The notes under the pieces: model-generated
The model's database searches: none
What the model was told of the DNA's origin: nothing
What the model saw: only the letters and a program-made list of their open reading frames with translations
Translations under genes and position numbers: made by a program
From: Bacteroides sp. An322
GTDB lineage: Bacteria; Bacteroidota; Bacteroidia; Bacteroidales; Bacteroidaceae
NCBI RefSeq assembly: GCF_002161765.1
Contig: NZ_NFIN01000008.1
Span: 1-64,000 of the forward strand
Length of the DNA stretch: 64,000 nucleotides
Direction: 5' to 3'
Part shown: positions 53,269-62,164 of the stretch, piece by piece
Position numbering within the stretch: position 1 is the first letter of the stretch
How the letters are laid out: each line of letters begins with the position of its first letter

Positions 53269-53619
53269 ATGGTTCGTCAGTGTTCAATCTTATTTGGATG
53301 CCTTGCGTTGGGTGAACTGGTGGTTTACCTGACGGGGATTCATCTTCCGTCGAGTATTATCGGAATGTTGTTGCTCACGTTATTCTTGCAATTGGGCTGG
53401 ATTAAATTAGAATGGGTACAAGGGCTGACTAATTTTTTGGTCGCCAATTTGGGATTTTTCTTTGTTCCTTCAGGAGTTGCCTTAATGCTTTATTTTGATA
53501 TTATCAAAGCGCAATTTTGGCCCATTGTAGTTGCTACATTGGTTAGCACGGTATTGGTATTAGTCGTTACTGGTTGGGTACATCAAATCGTTCGGAAACA
53601 TGGATTTTTTCACAAATAA
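53269..53619 (+). CDS. lrgA: LrgA/CidA-family membrane protein
   Basis: The 116-residue protein has four hydrophobic helices. LPSSIIGMLLLTLFLQLG near 26-43 and NLGFFFVPSGVALMLYFD near 65-82 are the family signature. LrgA/CidA proteins were first seen as holin-like. Later work ties the family to transport of small carboxylates such as pyruvate in some species. It lies divergent from pta, which fits an overflow-metabolism link. The lrgB ATG lies inside its 3' end. Confidence 0.9.
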   Translation: MVRQCSILFGCLALGELVVYLTGIHLPSSIIGMLLLTLFLQLGWIKLEWVQGLTNFLVANLGFFFVPSGVALMLYFDIIKAQFWPIVVATLVSTVLVLVVTGWVHQIVRKHGFFHK

Positions 53620-54295
53620 ATTCTTTTTATTAGCCATCACTTTTGGTTTTTATTTTTTGTCGAAAGTGCTTCAGAATAAAACGGGATGGCTTATTCTGAA
53701 TCCCATTTTGTTGGCTATTGCTTTATTGATTTGTTTTTTGCAGTGTGCGGATGTTTCGTATGAAACTTATTCTGAGGCGGGTTCGTTGGTTGAGTTTTGG
53801 CTGAAACCAGCAGTTGTAGCATTGGGAGTTCCATTGTATTTGCAGTTGAAAATGATTAAGAAGCAATTGATGCCGATTATTATCTCACAATTGGCTGGTT
53901 GTGTGGTTGGTTTGGTTGCTGTGACGCTTATAGCCAAATTAATGGGAGCATCGCCAGAGGTGATTATGTCTTTGGCACCCAAATCGGTTACGACTCCGAT
54001 TGCGATGGAAGTGTCAGATTCGGTAGGAGGAATTCCGTCATTGACGGCTGCTGTAGTGATTGTCGTGGGATTGTTTGGAGCCATTTGCGGTTTTAAGGTT
54101 TTGCAGGTGGGGCATGTCGGAAGCCCGATTGCGCAAGGCTTGTCAATGGGAACTGCATCGCATGCGGTAGGTACATCACGTGCGATGGAAGTCAGTGGCA
54201 AATATGGTGCTTATGCTAGTCTTGGCTTGACTCTAAACGGTATATTGACCGCATTGCTTGCCCCTACCATTCTTCATCTATTGGGACTTTATTAA
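53600..54295 (+). CDS. lrgB: LrgB/CidB-family membrane protein
   Basis: The 231-residue protein has about seven hydrophobic helices. LAPKSVTTPIAMEVSDSVGG near residues 123-142 is the conserved family block. SMGTASHAVGTSRAMEV near 194 is the second. It overlaps lrgA by 20 bp. The pair is expected to work together in the inner membrane. Confidence 0.92.
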   Translation: MDFFTNKFFLLAITFGFYFLSKVLQNKTGWLILNPILLAIALLICFLQCADVSYETYSEAGSLVEFWLKPAVVALGVPLYLQLKMIKKQLMPIIISQLAGCVVGLVAVTLIAKLMGASPEVIMSLAPKSVTTPIAMEVSDSVGGIPSLTAAVVIVVGLFGAICGFKVLQVGHVGSPIAQGLSMGTASHAVGTSRAMEVSGKYGAYASLGLTLNGILTALLAPTILHLLGLY

Positions 54296-54366
54296 TTATG
54301 TGAAGAAGTTAAAGGCAGCTAGCGGAGTTTTGTTGTGTTTTGTTCACGAAAAAATGCATACGGCTG

Positions 54367-54437
54367 CATCGGCTGATGAAGCTAAGTTCATCGGCAAACG
54401 AAGCAGGCTTCATCAGCCGATGAAGCCTGCTTCGTTT
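54367..54437. repeat. Nested, mutually exclusive hairpins between convergent genes
   Basis: CATCGGCTGATGAAGC (54367-54382) is the perfect reverse complement of GCTTCATCAGCCGATG (54407-54422). The latter also forms part of a second, perfect 19-bp stem (54396-54414 with 54419-54437, loop AGCC) that is followed by TTT. Only one can form at once. The second works as a terminator for lrgB; it stands ahead of the convergent SDR gene. Confidence 0.8.
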
Positions 54438-54466
54438 TAAAAGGCAACATATACTTGTGATTGCTT

Positions 54467-55213
54467 TTAATTTTTAATCGGTAACCGTTTCCATAGCCAA
54501 CGTGGTATCAGACGCCATCCCCATACTAACAGGCTGTATCGTTTGTCAATAATTACAACACGTTCTTTCCGATGAATGGCACGGACGATGCGGCGTGCTA
54601 CTTTATCAGGTTTCATAAGCATGGGATAATTTTTCCCGTCATTGAGCAAATCGGTCTTCACAAAGCCGGGGCGGATATCGGTGAAGTGAATCGCTTTTTT
54701 CTTTTGCATGTATGCCAATTGCTCTAAAGCGTCGATATAGGTGTTTTGGAAACGTTTGGTGGCTGAATATGCCGGAGCGATGCCCAGTCCTTTGGTTCCG
54801 GCTATGGAACTGATAACGGCAATATGTCCTTTCCCTTGCCGGGCAAAGTAATGGAAAGCGGTATTGACCATACGGATAAATCCGGTGACATTGGTCTCTG
54901 CCGTATCGGTTTCGATATAAGGAGTCAGGTTGAAATTTTGATGCCCGATTCCGGAACAATGGAGATACAGTTCCATTCCGCCTACTTCTTCAATCAGGTT
55001 AAGGAGATGAAAGCCTGCCTCTTCTTCCCGGATGTCAATCACCCGGAAATGGATGCGGTCGGGGGCTTCGGCTTGAAAGGCTTTCAGCTTTTCTTCCCTT
55101 CTTCCGGCTATGCCTAATGTCCATCCTTCTTTTAGCAGAAGGCGGGCAGTTTCATATCCGATGCCCGATGTGGCTCCGATGATAATGGCTCGTTGGGGTA
55201 TTTGTCGGTTCAT
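54467..55213 (-). CDS. Short-chain dehydrogenase/reductase
   Basis: This SDR of 248 residues carries the NAD(P) motif IIGATSGIGYETA (near 11-23). HCSGIG near 84 and YSATKRFQNTYIDAL near 149 hold the catalytic YxxxK. RPGFVKTDL near 183 is also typical. A basic residue in GRREEK suggests NADP. A C-terminal hydrophobic and basic segment (LLVWGWRLIPRWLWKRLPI) may touch membranes. The substrate is unknown. It follows the nuclease-helicase with 56 bp between and may share its operon. Confidence 0.88.
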   Translation of the reverse strand: MNRQIPQRAIIIGATSGIGYETARLLLKEGWTLGIAGRREEKLKAFQAEAPDRIHFRVIDIREEEAGFHLLNLIEEVGGMELYLHCSGIGHQNFNLTPYIETDTAETNVTGFIRMVNTAFHYFARQGKGHIAVISSIAGTKGLGIAPAYSATKRFQNTYIDALEQLAYMQKKKAIHFTDIRPGFVKTDLLNDGKNYPMLMKPDKVARRIVRAIHRKERVVIIDKRYSLLVWGWRLIPRWLWKRLPIKN

Positions 55214-55269
55214 AAGCTATAAAGGATTGGTTCGTGTTTCGTAAAATAAATGTCTCGAATATCGGCATG

Positions 55270-58200
55270 TTAATCATTCCTATCGAAGTCTCCTTGGCAA
55301 AAGCGTTCAAGGGAGGTGTGTACATATCCATTGCGCATACGGATGTGTTCCATGAGCTTGCGGAACGTAGGGTTTGCGCCAAGGATTTCCGGGTTTCCGG
55401 TAAGGAATAATTGCTTGCGTGCCCGGGTGATGGCTACATTCAGCTTGCGGTCGATTGTATGCCCTTCTTCACGGAACGTGTTTTCGGTAAGGAAGTTCAA
55501 TTGGATGAAATTCCGCACCGTAAACGAGTAGATAATCACATCGCGTTGGCTTCCCTGATAACGCTCCACCGTGTCAATCGAAATTGCGTCTAAAGCCGGT
55601 ATGCCGAGTCGGGCAATCTCTTTCCGTATCATGGCAATCTGGTTCCGGTAAGGCACAATGACGCCTACGGTTTTATTGGCATTGAATTCGGGACCGGTAA
55701 ATTGATAAATGCGTTCCAATAGGGTGGCTACGATACGGGCTTCGTTCGGATTCGTTTTGTCCGAGTGGGTGGTATCGTTAGGCATTTCGGAAGCGATAAA
55801 GACCATGCGTCTTTGCAAAATCAGCTTGTCTAAATCATCTTTGGGTTCGAGGAAACGATAAGGAAGTGTTTCTTCCTGATGCGGGAGAGGGACGGGTTCC
55901 AACTGCTCTTGGAAATAAAAAGCATGGTTGGGAAACTCGGCGATAGCCGGATGCATGCGCCCTTGTTTATGAAGCACGCTCCGGAATTCCGGGGGACATT
56001 GCTTATACAAACGTTCGAACAGGGAGTTGCGGCAATCTGTCAAGCCGATTCCGAGCAGAAGCGGGTCGGTGACCTTTGCCTCTGTTTCGCTTTGCTGGGC
56101 TATGGCGGGCAATTGCTTATAGTCGCCTACCAATACGAACTTATCTATGGCATTTCCCGTTGTGTCTTGTGCCGAAAGGATGCCGATAAGTTCCGGTTCC
56201 AATATTTGAGAGGCTTCGTCGATAATCGCTAAGTTGAAATGTTTCAGGTTGAACAGATAGGAACGTCCGTTAATGGCACTCGTGGTTCCCACAAAGATTC
56301 GGGTGCGTGCGATTTTGGCACGGATATCGGTTAGTTTGGGGCAATCCGTCAAGCTGTTCTTTAATAAATAAGGAGTGAAACGCGGGTCGCATGTCAGTTC
56401 ATGCCCGATACGGATAAAAGGATGTTGGCTGGCTATGTGCGACTCTACCAACATGTTGCAGATTTCATCTACCGCCCTGTTGGTGTAAGACAAGAGCAGA
56501 AGCGAAGCTTGCGGGTCGCTCAGGGCTTCTTCTACCATATAGCGCAAGGCGCACGAAGTCTTGCCTGTACCTGGAGGGCCGACTAACAGGAAATAGTCAT
56601 TGCTTTGTTTCTCTTTTAGAATCAACCCGTCGAACCTTCCGTACGAGCCGTTCAGCTTGCGTGAGGCATCACGGGTGGGCATCCGTTGGCTTAATAAGAG
56701 TTGTTTCCGGTCCTCTTGTGCCGAGAGGAAAGCATATAGCCCCCGCATGGCGTTGACCGCGGATATATCCGAAGCGTCATGTTCTAAGGCGAATGTGTCT
56801 GTTTCGGTTCCGATGATGTCTTTGTTTTGTTGCCCGTTGCGTAATTGTACGATAATCTGGTCGGGATTGATTTCTACTAAGTTTCCTTTCATGAGTATCT
56901 CCCGAAGGACATCGGGCTGGTCTTGGTAAGGATAGAGGATAACGATGTCTCCGGTGCGGAAGTTCGGAAGGAAATCATCGCCTTGTCGGGGGATGCTTAG
57001 CGTAATGAGGTCATAGCCTTTCCCCGGTCCACTTTGCCGTTTCTCGGTAATTTTCAGCCCCAATAAGATGTTTCCCGATTCTATTTTTTCCGCAAGCGGT
57101 GTGTGCCAAAGTCCGGCAAATCCTCTTGACGAATCAGTATTCCCACCCGTTTTGCTCAGGATTTGTTCTTTCGAGACAAAGGTGAAGAAGCGTTGGAAAT
57201 AGGCACGTTCTAACGGGCTTCCTTGCTTGAGCGGGGCAATCAATCTGTCTAATTCCGGCTTTTGGTAAAGCGTCCATAGCTTGCCCGATTCGCCTCCCTC
57301 GTTCAGCATATCCGTATTGATTTCTTCCATAAGCGAAGTTATACCGCCTTCTCCTAATGTCATCTCTTCGTTCACGATGTAATTGCGCAAGCGGATGCAC
57401 TCGCGGAACAGGGTTTCCGAAAAGTGTTCTAACATCAGTCCGTCGGTGTATTTCGAGTAGAGCAAAAGGGTTTGCGTGTCATCGGCTTTCCGCCCGAAGT
57501 TGTACATCAGGATGCCTTGGTAGAGCATCATCTGCACATAATGGTCTTCCTTATGCCGGTGGTTATATTCATCCCGCTTGCCGGCTTTTTGCTCGATTAA
57601 GATTTTCAGGTCTTTCTGAAGCATGTCGGTACGCCCTTGCAAGCCTAATTTCTCGCAAATGAACGAGGCTTCGAGCAGGGTGTGCCGCTTGTCGAAATCC
57701 GGCAGGTTATGGGGCAGGATGTCGCTCACGAACGAGCGGATGTTCAACATTTGCCGTTGAGCCGATTCATGGAAATTGGCGGGAATGTCGCAGGTGCAGA
57801 ATTCCAATGCCGATGAAGCGAAGAATTTCTTCAGGGTCTGAGCATACGCCACCGGAGCATCGGTTTGCTCGTTGATGTAATCATCCAAGAACTGGCTGGC
57901 GAGGTTTCCCAATAGAATCTGGTATGTATTGGCGCGCGGCTTGATTTTATTCAGGAAAAAGTTGAGCGGATGATGCCCGTACTCGCGGAAGCATATAGCC
58001 AACGAACTGATATCAATCAGGTAATCGGGATGCGCCACGATGAGTTTCGGAACGTATTCATGATGTTCGTTGATGCGGACATCCAAGAGGTTCAGTTGCA
58101 TGTTTTCCTTGAGCAATTCACGGATGTAGCGCAAATCGTTGTTGTATCCTCCTTGGGCATAATCGATGATGATGAACGGGTCTGTTTCGTTATCCGATGA

Positions 58201-58683
58201 GGCGTATATTTTGTTCTCGGTCCAATTAGATACTACAACACGCAGGTAGGGCACGTATGACAAGCCGTTCTCGTGATAAGGACGGTTCGTGTCCGGAATC
58301 TCTTCCTGTAGGCTCACGGGGATAGGCATGTCGTATGCCAATGAAATGAAACGGGCTAAAGCACGCAAGTCGTACCGATAGGTTTCCATATCGGGCGTGA
58401 AATCCGTGCTCATGGCTTTTCTCCCGTTCCGGCGCATGGTTTGGATGGCATACCGGTCGGCTGGCGTCATGCGTTTTTCTTTGCATACGAAGTCCAGCCG
58501 TGAGAAAAGGTTGGAGAAGGAAAGCGTGACTTCCGCGGTCTGTTCATAGCAAATCTGTTCCAGCAATTTATAGAGCCGTATGTACTTATCCTTCAGCGTG
58601 TCGAGGCTTGCCGTAGGTTTCCGGTGAATCTGTTCGACTTGCTTGTACAAGTCAAACGCTTGCAATTCGATGTGTTCCGTCAT
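55270..58683 (-). CDS. Dna2-like nuclease-helicase (SF1B)
   Basis: The 1137-residue protein joins two enzymes. The middle part (about 255-400) looks like a Cas4/RecB-type PD-(D/E)XK nuclease: QILLGNLASQFLDD, QGRTDMLQ with a metal-binding Asp near 353, ILIEQKAGK with E and K near 363-369, and HYVQMMLYQGIL. The C-terminal part is an SF1 helicase of the Upf1/Dna2 type. It has LLVGPPGTGKTSCA near 699 (Walker A), IIDEASQILEP near 820 (Walker B), VPYRNQIAMIR, DTVERYQGSQRDVIIYS, and LNVAITRARKQLFL (motif VI). The four cysteines of an iron-sulfur nuclease are not evident. The GTG six bases upstream is an alternative start. Confidence 0.82.
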   Translation of the reverse strand: MTEHIELQAFDLYKQVEQIHRKPTASLDTLKDKYIRLYKLLEQICYEQTAEVTLSFSNLFSRLDFVCKEKRMTPADRYAIQTMRRNGRKAMSTDFTPDMETYRYDLRALARFISLAYDMPIPVSLQEEIPDTNRPYHENGLSYVPYLRVVVSNWTENKIYASSDNETDPFIIIDYAQGGYNNDLRYIRELLKENMQLNLLDVRINEHHEYVPKLIVAHPDYLIDISSLAICFREYGHHPLNFFLNKIKPRANTYQILLGNLASQFLDDYINEQTDAPVAYAQTLKKFFASSALEFCTCDIPANFHESAQRQMLNIRSFVSDILPHNLPDFDKRHTLLEASFICEKLGLQGRTDMLQKDLKILIEQKAGKRDEYNHRHKEDHYVQMMLYQGILMYNFGRKADDTQTLLLYSKYTDGLMLEHFSETLFRECIRLRNYIVNEEMTLGEGGITSLMEEINTDMLNEGGESGKLWTLYQKPELDRLIAPLKQGSPLERAYFQRFFTFVSKEQILSKTGGNTDSSRGFAGLWHTPLAEKIESGNILLGLKITEKRQSGPGKGYDLITLSIPRQGDDFLPNFRTGDIVILYPYQDQPDVLREILMKGNLVEINPDQIIVQLRNGQQNKDIIGTETDTFALEHDASDISAVNAMRGLYAFLSAQEDRKQLLLSQRMPTRDASRKLNGSYGRFDGLILKEKQSNDYFLLVGPPGTGKTSCALRYMVEEALSDPQASLLLLSYTNRAVDEICNMLVESHIASQHPFIRIGHELTCDPRFTPYLLKNSLTDCPKLTDIRAKIARTRIFVGTTSAINGRSYLFNLKHFNLAIIDEASQILEPELIGILSAQDTTGNAIDKFVLVGDYKQLPAIAQQSETEAKVTDPLLLGIGLTDCRNSLFERLYKQCPPEFRSVLHKQGRMHPAIAEFPNHAFYFQEQLEPVPLPHQEETLPYRFLEPKDDLDKLILQRRMVFIASEMPNDTTHSDKTNPNEARIVATLLERIYQFTGPEFNANKTVGVIVPYRNQIAMIRKEIARLGIPALDAISIDTVERYQGSQRDVIIYSFTVRNFIQLNFLTENTFREEGHTIDRKLNVAITRARKQLFLTGNPEILGANPTFRKLMEHIRMRNGYVHTSLERFCQGDFDRND

Positions 58684-58685
58684 GC

Positions 58686-59483
58686 TCACAAGGTTTCACC
58701 GGGGATGGATTGCAGGCAATAGGCTTTCTCCAGTGCCGGATAGAGCGAACGGTACACATCGGTCACGTCTTGCCACAAGATGCGTCCCGGTATCATTTCG
58801 GTTTTTGTCATCGTATCGGGATTGAACGAAGACGAAAGAATGAGGTCATAGCTCTTTCCGTCGGTCAGTTCAATGTGTATCTTCTGGTCTCCGTTATCCG
58901 ATGCGGTTTGCGTGAAGATGCCATGGCGTTCATTCGTTCCGGCTTTGTCCGCATAAAGCGTCACCATGCCTTCCGACCGGCTTTCGTTGGTATAGGTGAA
59001 GACATATTTCCCTCCCGCCTGTACGGGCGAGTTGGCTTCGATGTCGTTTTGGATTTCGAGGGTTTGGTCTTGCGTAAGCCCTCCGCCCTGCGCGATGCCC
59101 GCCACTTCGCTTACATGATACGTGGTTTCGGGGTAAGATACGTTCACCTGCAAAGTCATATAGTTGCCTGCCCGGTCGGAGATAGTTAAAGAGGCGTTTC
59201 CAAGTGCTTGCGGGAGGATAGTCAACTGGTTGCCGTCATACCGGTAATCTATCTTGTCCGTGCTGGGAGCCTCGATGATGTAGCTTCCGTTCCCGCCCAT
59301 GATGTAAAAGCTTACGCCTGGGCTGAAGAGCGGAATCTCTAAGGTATTGTTTTCCAAGAGGGCTTCGCTTGCTACGGAAGTCAGTGTGATAGGCGGATAA
59401 TCATCGTCCTTGCACGAGGAAAAAGAAAGAGCGGTTATTGCTAACGTAAGGCAAAGCAAGCCTTTAAGTATGTTTTTTCTCAT
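58686..59483 (-). CDS. Lipoprotein of unknown function
   Basis: The protein has a lipoprotein signal ending LSFSSC and about 265 residues. The mature part is beta-rich. GVSFYIMGGNGSYIIEAPS, YRYDGNQLTILP and NASLTISDRAGNYMTLQV suggest two Ig-like or Big-type sandwich domains, and a C-terminal stretch around LYPALEKAYCLQ is helical. Only 2 bp separate its stop from the helicase ATG, so the two are one transcript. Alternative ATGs lie 2 and 3 codons upstream (59489, 59492). Confidence 0.7.
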   Translation of the reverse strand: MRKNILKGLLCLTLAITALSFSSCKDDDYPPITLTSVASEALLENNTLEIPLFSPGVSFYIMGGNGSYIIEAPSTDKIDYRYDGNQLTILPQALGNASLTISDRAGNYMTLQVNVSYPETTYHVSEVAGIAQGGGLTQDQTLEIQNDIEANSPVQAGGKYVFTYTNESRSEGMVTLYADKAGTNERHGIFTQTASDNGDQKIHIELTDGKSYDLILSSSFNPDTMTKTEMIPGRILWQDVTDVYRSLYPALEKAYCLQSIPGETL

Positions 59484-59516
59484 AATCATCATTTATTAAA
59501 AAACCATTCAATGAGC

Positions 59517-59548
59517 CAAAGATACGATTTTCCCTGTATGTGTGCAAC
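59517..59548 (-). promoter_or_regulatory. Promoter of the lipoprotein/helicase/SDR operon
   Basis: Minus-strand GTTG (59548-59545), 20 nt, then TATCTTTG (59524-59517). It lies about 34 nt before the ATG at 59483. Confidence 0.65.
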
Positions 59549-59658
59549 GGTTGAAAGTTTTTTTAATTATGAATATCCGCATTTCCCTTTTTAAAAGAAA
59601 CGGAAAATGTGAATATGTTGTAAGAAAATGTCGTAATGCCTAATTCGTTGTGCCTCAC

Positions 59659-59666
59659 TATCTTTG
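59659..59666 (+). promoter_or_regulatory. -7 box of the efflux operon
   Basis: TATCTTTG lies 25 nt before the tolC-like ATG at 59692; the -33 region is weak. The longer open frame from 59650 would start before it and is rejected. Confidence 0.6.
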
Positions 59667-59691
59667 CAGCCGGATAAATGAGATAAACGAT

Positions 59692-61014
59692 ATGAAAAGA
59701 CTATTATTTACATTTGTTGTCGCCAGCACGCTTTTCCCTCTGAAAGCGCAGGACACGCTTACGCTGAAACAATGTATCAGCATGGGCATTGAGAACAACC
59801 TTCAGTTGCAGACCAAGCGCAACGAAGTGTGGAAAGGGAAACATAGTATTACCGAGAACCGCGCTAAGCTATTGCCTCAAATCAATGCCGTAGCATCGAT
59901 GAATGATAATTTTAATCCTCCGGTATCGGTGACCGACGGTTCGGCTTACGGTAATAAATACAATGTGACGAAGACATTGCAGTACAATGCATCGTTTGGG
60001 TTACAATTACAAATGCCGCTTTATAACCAAACGTTGCTTACGGCACTTGATGTGACGAAGATGACGGACCGCATCAACCGCCTGTCTTATGACAAGGCAC
60101 GCAATGACCTTATGGAACAGATAGCCCGGATGTATTACCTAGCGCAAAGCACTTCGGAACAGATAGCTATCGTGAAAGCCAACATCAGCCGGCTTGAGGA
60201 ACTGAAGAACATTACTACGGCTTTCTTTGATAACGGTATGGCATTGGATGTCGATGTAAAGCGGGTGAATATCAATCTCGAAAACCTTCGTGTACAATAC
60301 GACAATGCAATGGCTATGCTCACTCAGCAGATGAATATGCTGAAGTATGTCATCGACTATCCAGCCGACCGTGAAATAGCTGTGATTCCGGTGAATCCCG
60401 ATGTGATAGAGACGGTTGAGCTTGGCGGGCTATGTGAGCAACTTCCTGAATTGCAGTTGCTTCACGGTCAGGGTGAATTGGCAGATAAACAACAGAAGAT
60501 GATCAAGCAAGGATACTTGCCTTCACTATCGCTTACAGGCAATCTGACTTACTCCGCTTTTACTGATAAGTTTAGCAATTGGTTTCATTCGGGACCATCG
60601 AATCATTGGTACAACTCATCGGGATTAGGTGTCACGTTGCGTATTCCTGTATTCGACGGATTGGAACGGCGTTCGAAGATACGTAAGGCAAAGTTCGATG
60701 TCGAGAATGCGCGTTTGGCTTATGACGATGCCCTGAAGGGCTTGCGCACCCAATACCTCAATGCTACGAATGACTTGATGAATAGCCGCCGTAATTTTAC
60801 CAAGCAGCGTGATAATTATCGGTTAGCCGAAGATGTGTATAGGGTGACTACCGACCGCTATCGGGAAGGCATAGCATCTATGACCGAGGTATTGCAAGAC
60901 GAGATGAGTATGAGCGAAGCGCAAAACAATTATGTGACCGCTCACTATGATTATCGCGTCACCAACCTTTCGCTATTGAAACTTACAGGCAAACTGGATT
61001 CGCTACTGAAATAA
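59692..61014 (+). CDS. TolC-family outer-membrane efflux protein
   Basis: The 440-residue protein starts with a Sec signal (MKRLLFTFVVASTLFPLKAQ). It then shows the two-fold helical repeat of TolC proteins. TLTLKQCISMGIENNLQLQTKRNEVWKG opens the first half. LGVTLRIPVFDGLERRSKIRKAKFDVENARLAY is the marker of the second. It forms the outer-membrane duct of a tripartite pump with the next two genes. No periplasmic lipobox is present. Confidence 0.92.
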   Translation: MKRLLFTFVVASTLFPLKAQDTLTLKQCISMGIENNLQLQTKRNEVWKGKHSITENRAKLLPQINAVASMNDNFNPPVSVTDGSAYGNKYNVTKTLQYNASFGLQLQMPLYNQTLLTALDVTKMTDRINRLSYDKARNDLMEQIARMYYLAQSTSEQIAIVKANISRLEELKNITTAFFDNGMALDVDVKRVNINLENLRVQYDNAMAMLTQQMNMLKYVIDYPADREIAVIPVNPDVIETVELGGLCEQLPELQLLHGQGELADKQQKMIKQGYLPSLSLTGNLTYSAFTDKFSNWFHSGPSNHWYNSSGLGVTLRIPVFDGLERRSKIRKAKFDVENARLAYDDALKGLRTQYLNATNDLMNSRRNFTKQRDNYRLAEDVYRVTTDRYREGIASMTEVLQDEMSMSEAQNNYVTAHYDYRVTNLSLLKLTGKLDSLLK

Positions 61015-61047
61015 TGTATATTCTATCAACAATTAAAATACAGCACA

Positions 61048-62145
61048 ATGGAAACTCAGAAAAATAACATACAGCCCAATAACACCCACAAGCAACAAGC
61101 TGCAAAATTAAGAAAACAACGCACACAACGTTTCGTTACAAGCCTTTTCGGGATAGCTATTCTTGTGTTCGGAATCGTGAAAACCACGATGATATTCATT
61201 GATTACAACCAAACCGAAACAAGCAATGACGCGCAAATAGAACAATATATCTCACCGGTGAACTTGCGGGCATCGGGCTATATAAAAAAGGTGTGTTTCA
61301 CAGAACATCAAAGCGTAAAGAAAGGCGATACGCTTCTTGTGCTCGATGACCGTGAGTACCGTATACGGGTAATGGAAGCTGAAGCGGCTTTGAAGGATGC
61401 AATGGCTGGAGCTTCGGTACTCGGACAAACCTTGCAAACCACGCAGGCTTCGGCTTCGGTTTATGAATCGTCAATCGCCGAAGTCAAGATACGTTTGGCA
61501 AAACTTGAGAAAGACCGCGAACGTTACCGTAACCTGCTTGAACGCAATGCGGCTACACCCATCCAATTGGAACAGATTGAAACCGAATACGAGGCTACAA
61601 AGAAGAAACTGGATGGGCTTGTGAGCCAACAAAAGGCAGCCATGTCGGGTGTGAGTGAAGTATCGACCCGCCGCCAAAGCACGGAAGCCGCTATCGAACG
61701 GGCACGCGCTGCTCTTGAAATGGCACGTCTGAATCTTTCTTATACAGTAGTGGTTGCACCTTGCGATGGCAAACTTGGACGGCGTGCGGTTGAGGATGGG
61801 CAATATGTTTCAGCGGGACAGACACTGACATACATCATGCCTGACACGCAAAAGTGGGTGATAGCCAATTATAAAGAGACTCAAATCGAGAACTTGCATA
61901 TAGGTCAGGAGGTAGCCCTTACGGTCGATGCGCTTGACGGACGCAAGTTCAAAGGGCAGATAACCGCTATCTCCGGTGCTACAGGTTCGAAATATTCGCT
62001 CGTGCCTACGGACAATTCGGCTGGCAATTTTGTAAAGATACGCCAACGGGTTCCGGTAAGAATTGATTTTACAGACCTCTCTGCTGCTGATAATGAACGT
62101 CTTGCGGCTGGAATGATGGTTGTTGTGAAAGCAAAGTTGGATTAA
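61048..62145 (+). CDS. HlyD/EmrA-family periplasmic adaptor
   Basis: The 365-residue protein has one N-terminal transmembrane helix (about 33-53). A biotinyl-lipoyl-like half appears as SPVNLRASGYIKKVCFTEHQSVKKGDTLLVLDD. A coiled-coil hairpin follows (about 110-220, with ASVYESSIAEVKIRLAKLEK). The second half motif is VVAPCDGKLGRRAVEDGQYV, and a beta-barrel part has QWVIANYKETQ-like KWVIANYKETQIENL. It joins the TolC-like protein and the MFS pump. Confidence 0.92.
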   Translation: METQKNNIQPNNTHKQQAAKLRKQRTQRFVTSLFGIAILVFGIVKTTMIFIDYNQTETSNDAQIEQYISPVNLRASGYIKKVCFTEHQSVKKGDTLLVLDDREYRIRVMEAEAALKDAMAGASVLGQTLQTTQASASVYESSIAEVKIRLAKLEKDRERYRNLLERNAATPIQLEQIETEYEATKKKLDGLVSQQKAAMSGVSEVSTRRQSTEAAIERARAALEMARLNLSYTVVVAPCDGKLGRRAVEDGQYVSAGQTLTYIMPDTQKWVIANYKETQIENLHIGQEVALTVDALDGRKFKGQITAISGATGSKYSLVPTDNSAGNFVKIRQRVPVRIDFTDLSAADNERLAAGMMVVVKAKLD

Positions 62146-62164
62146 GGAATAAGGCTATAGGATT

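Noticed and set aside
53084-53287. 67-codon minus frame between pta and lrgA
   Set aside because: It lies over both divergent promoters and has no recognisable sequence.
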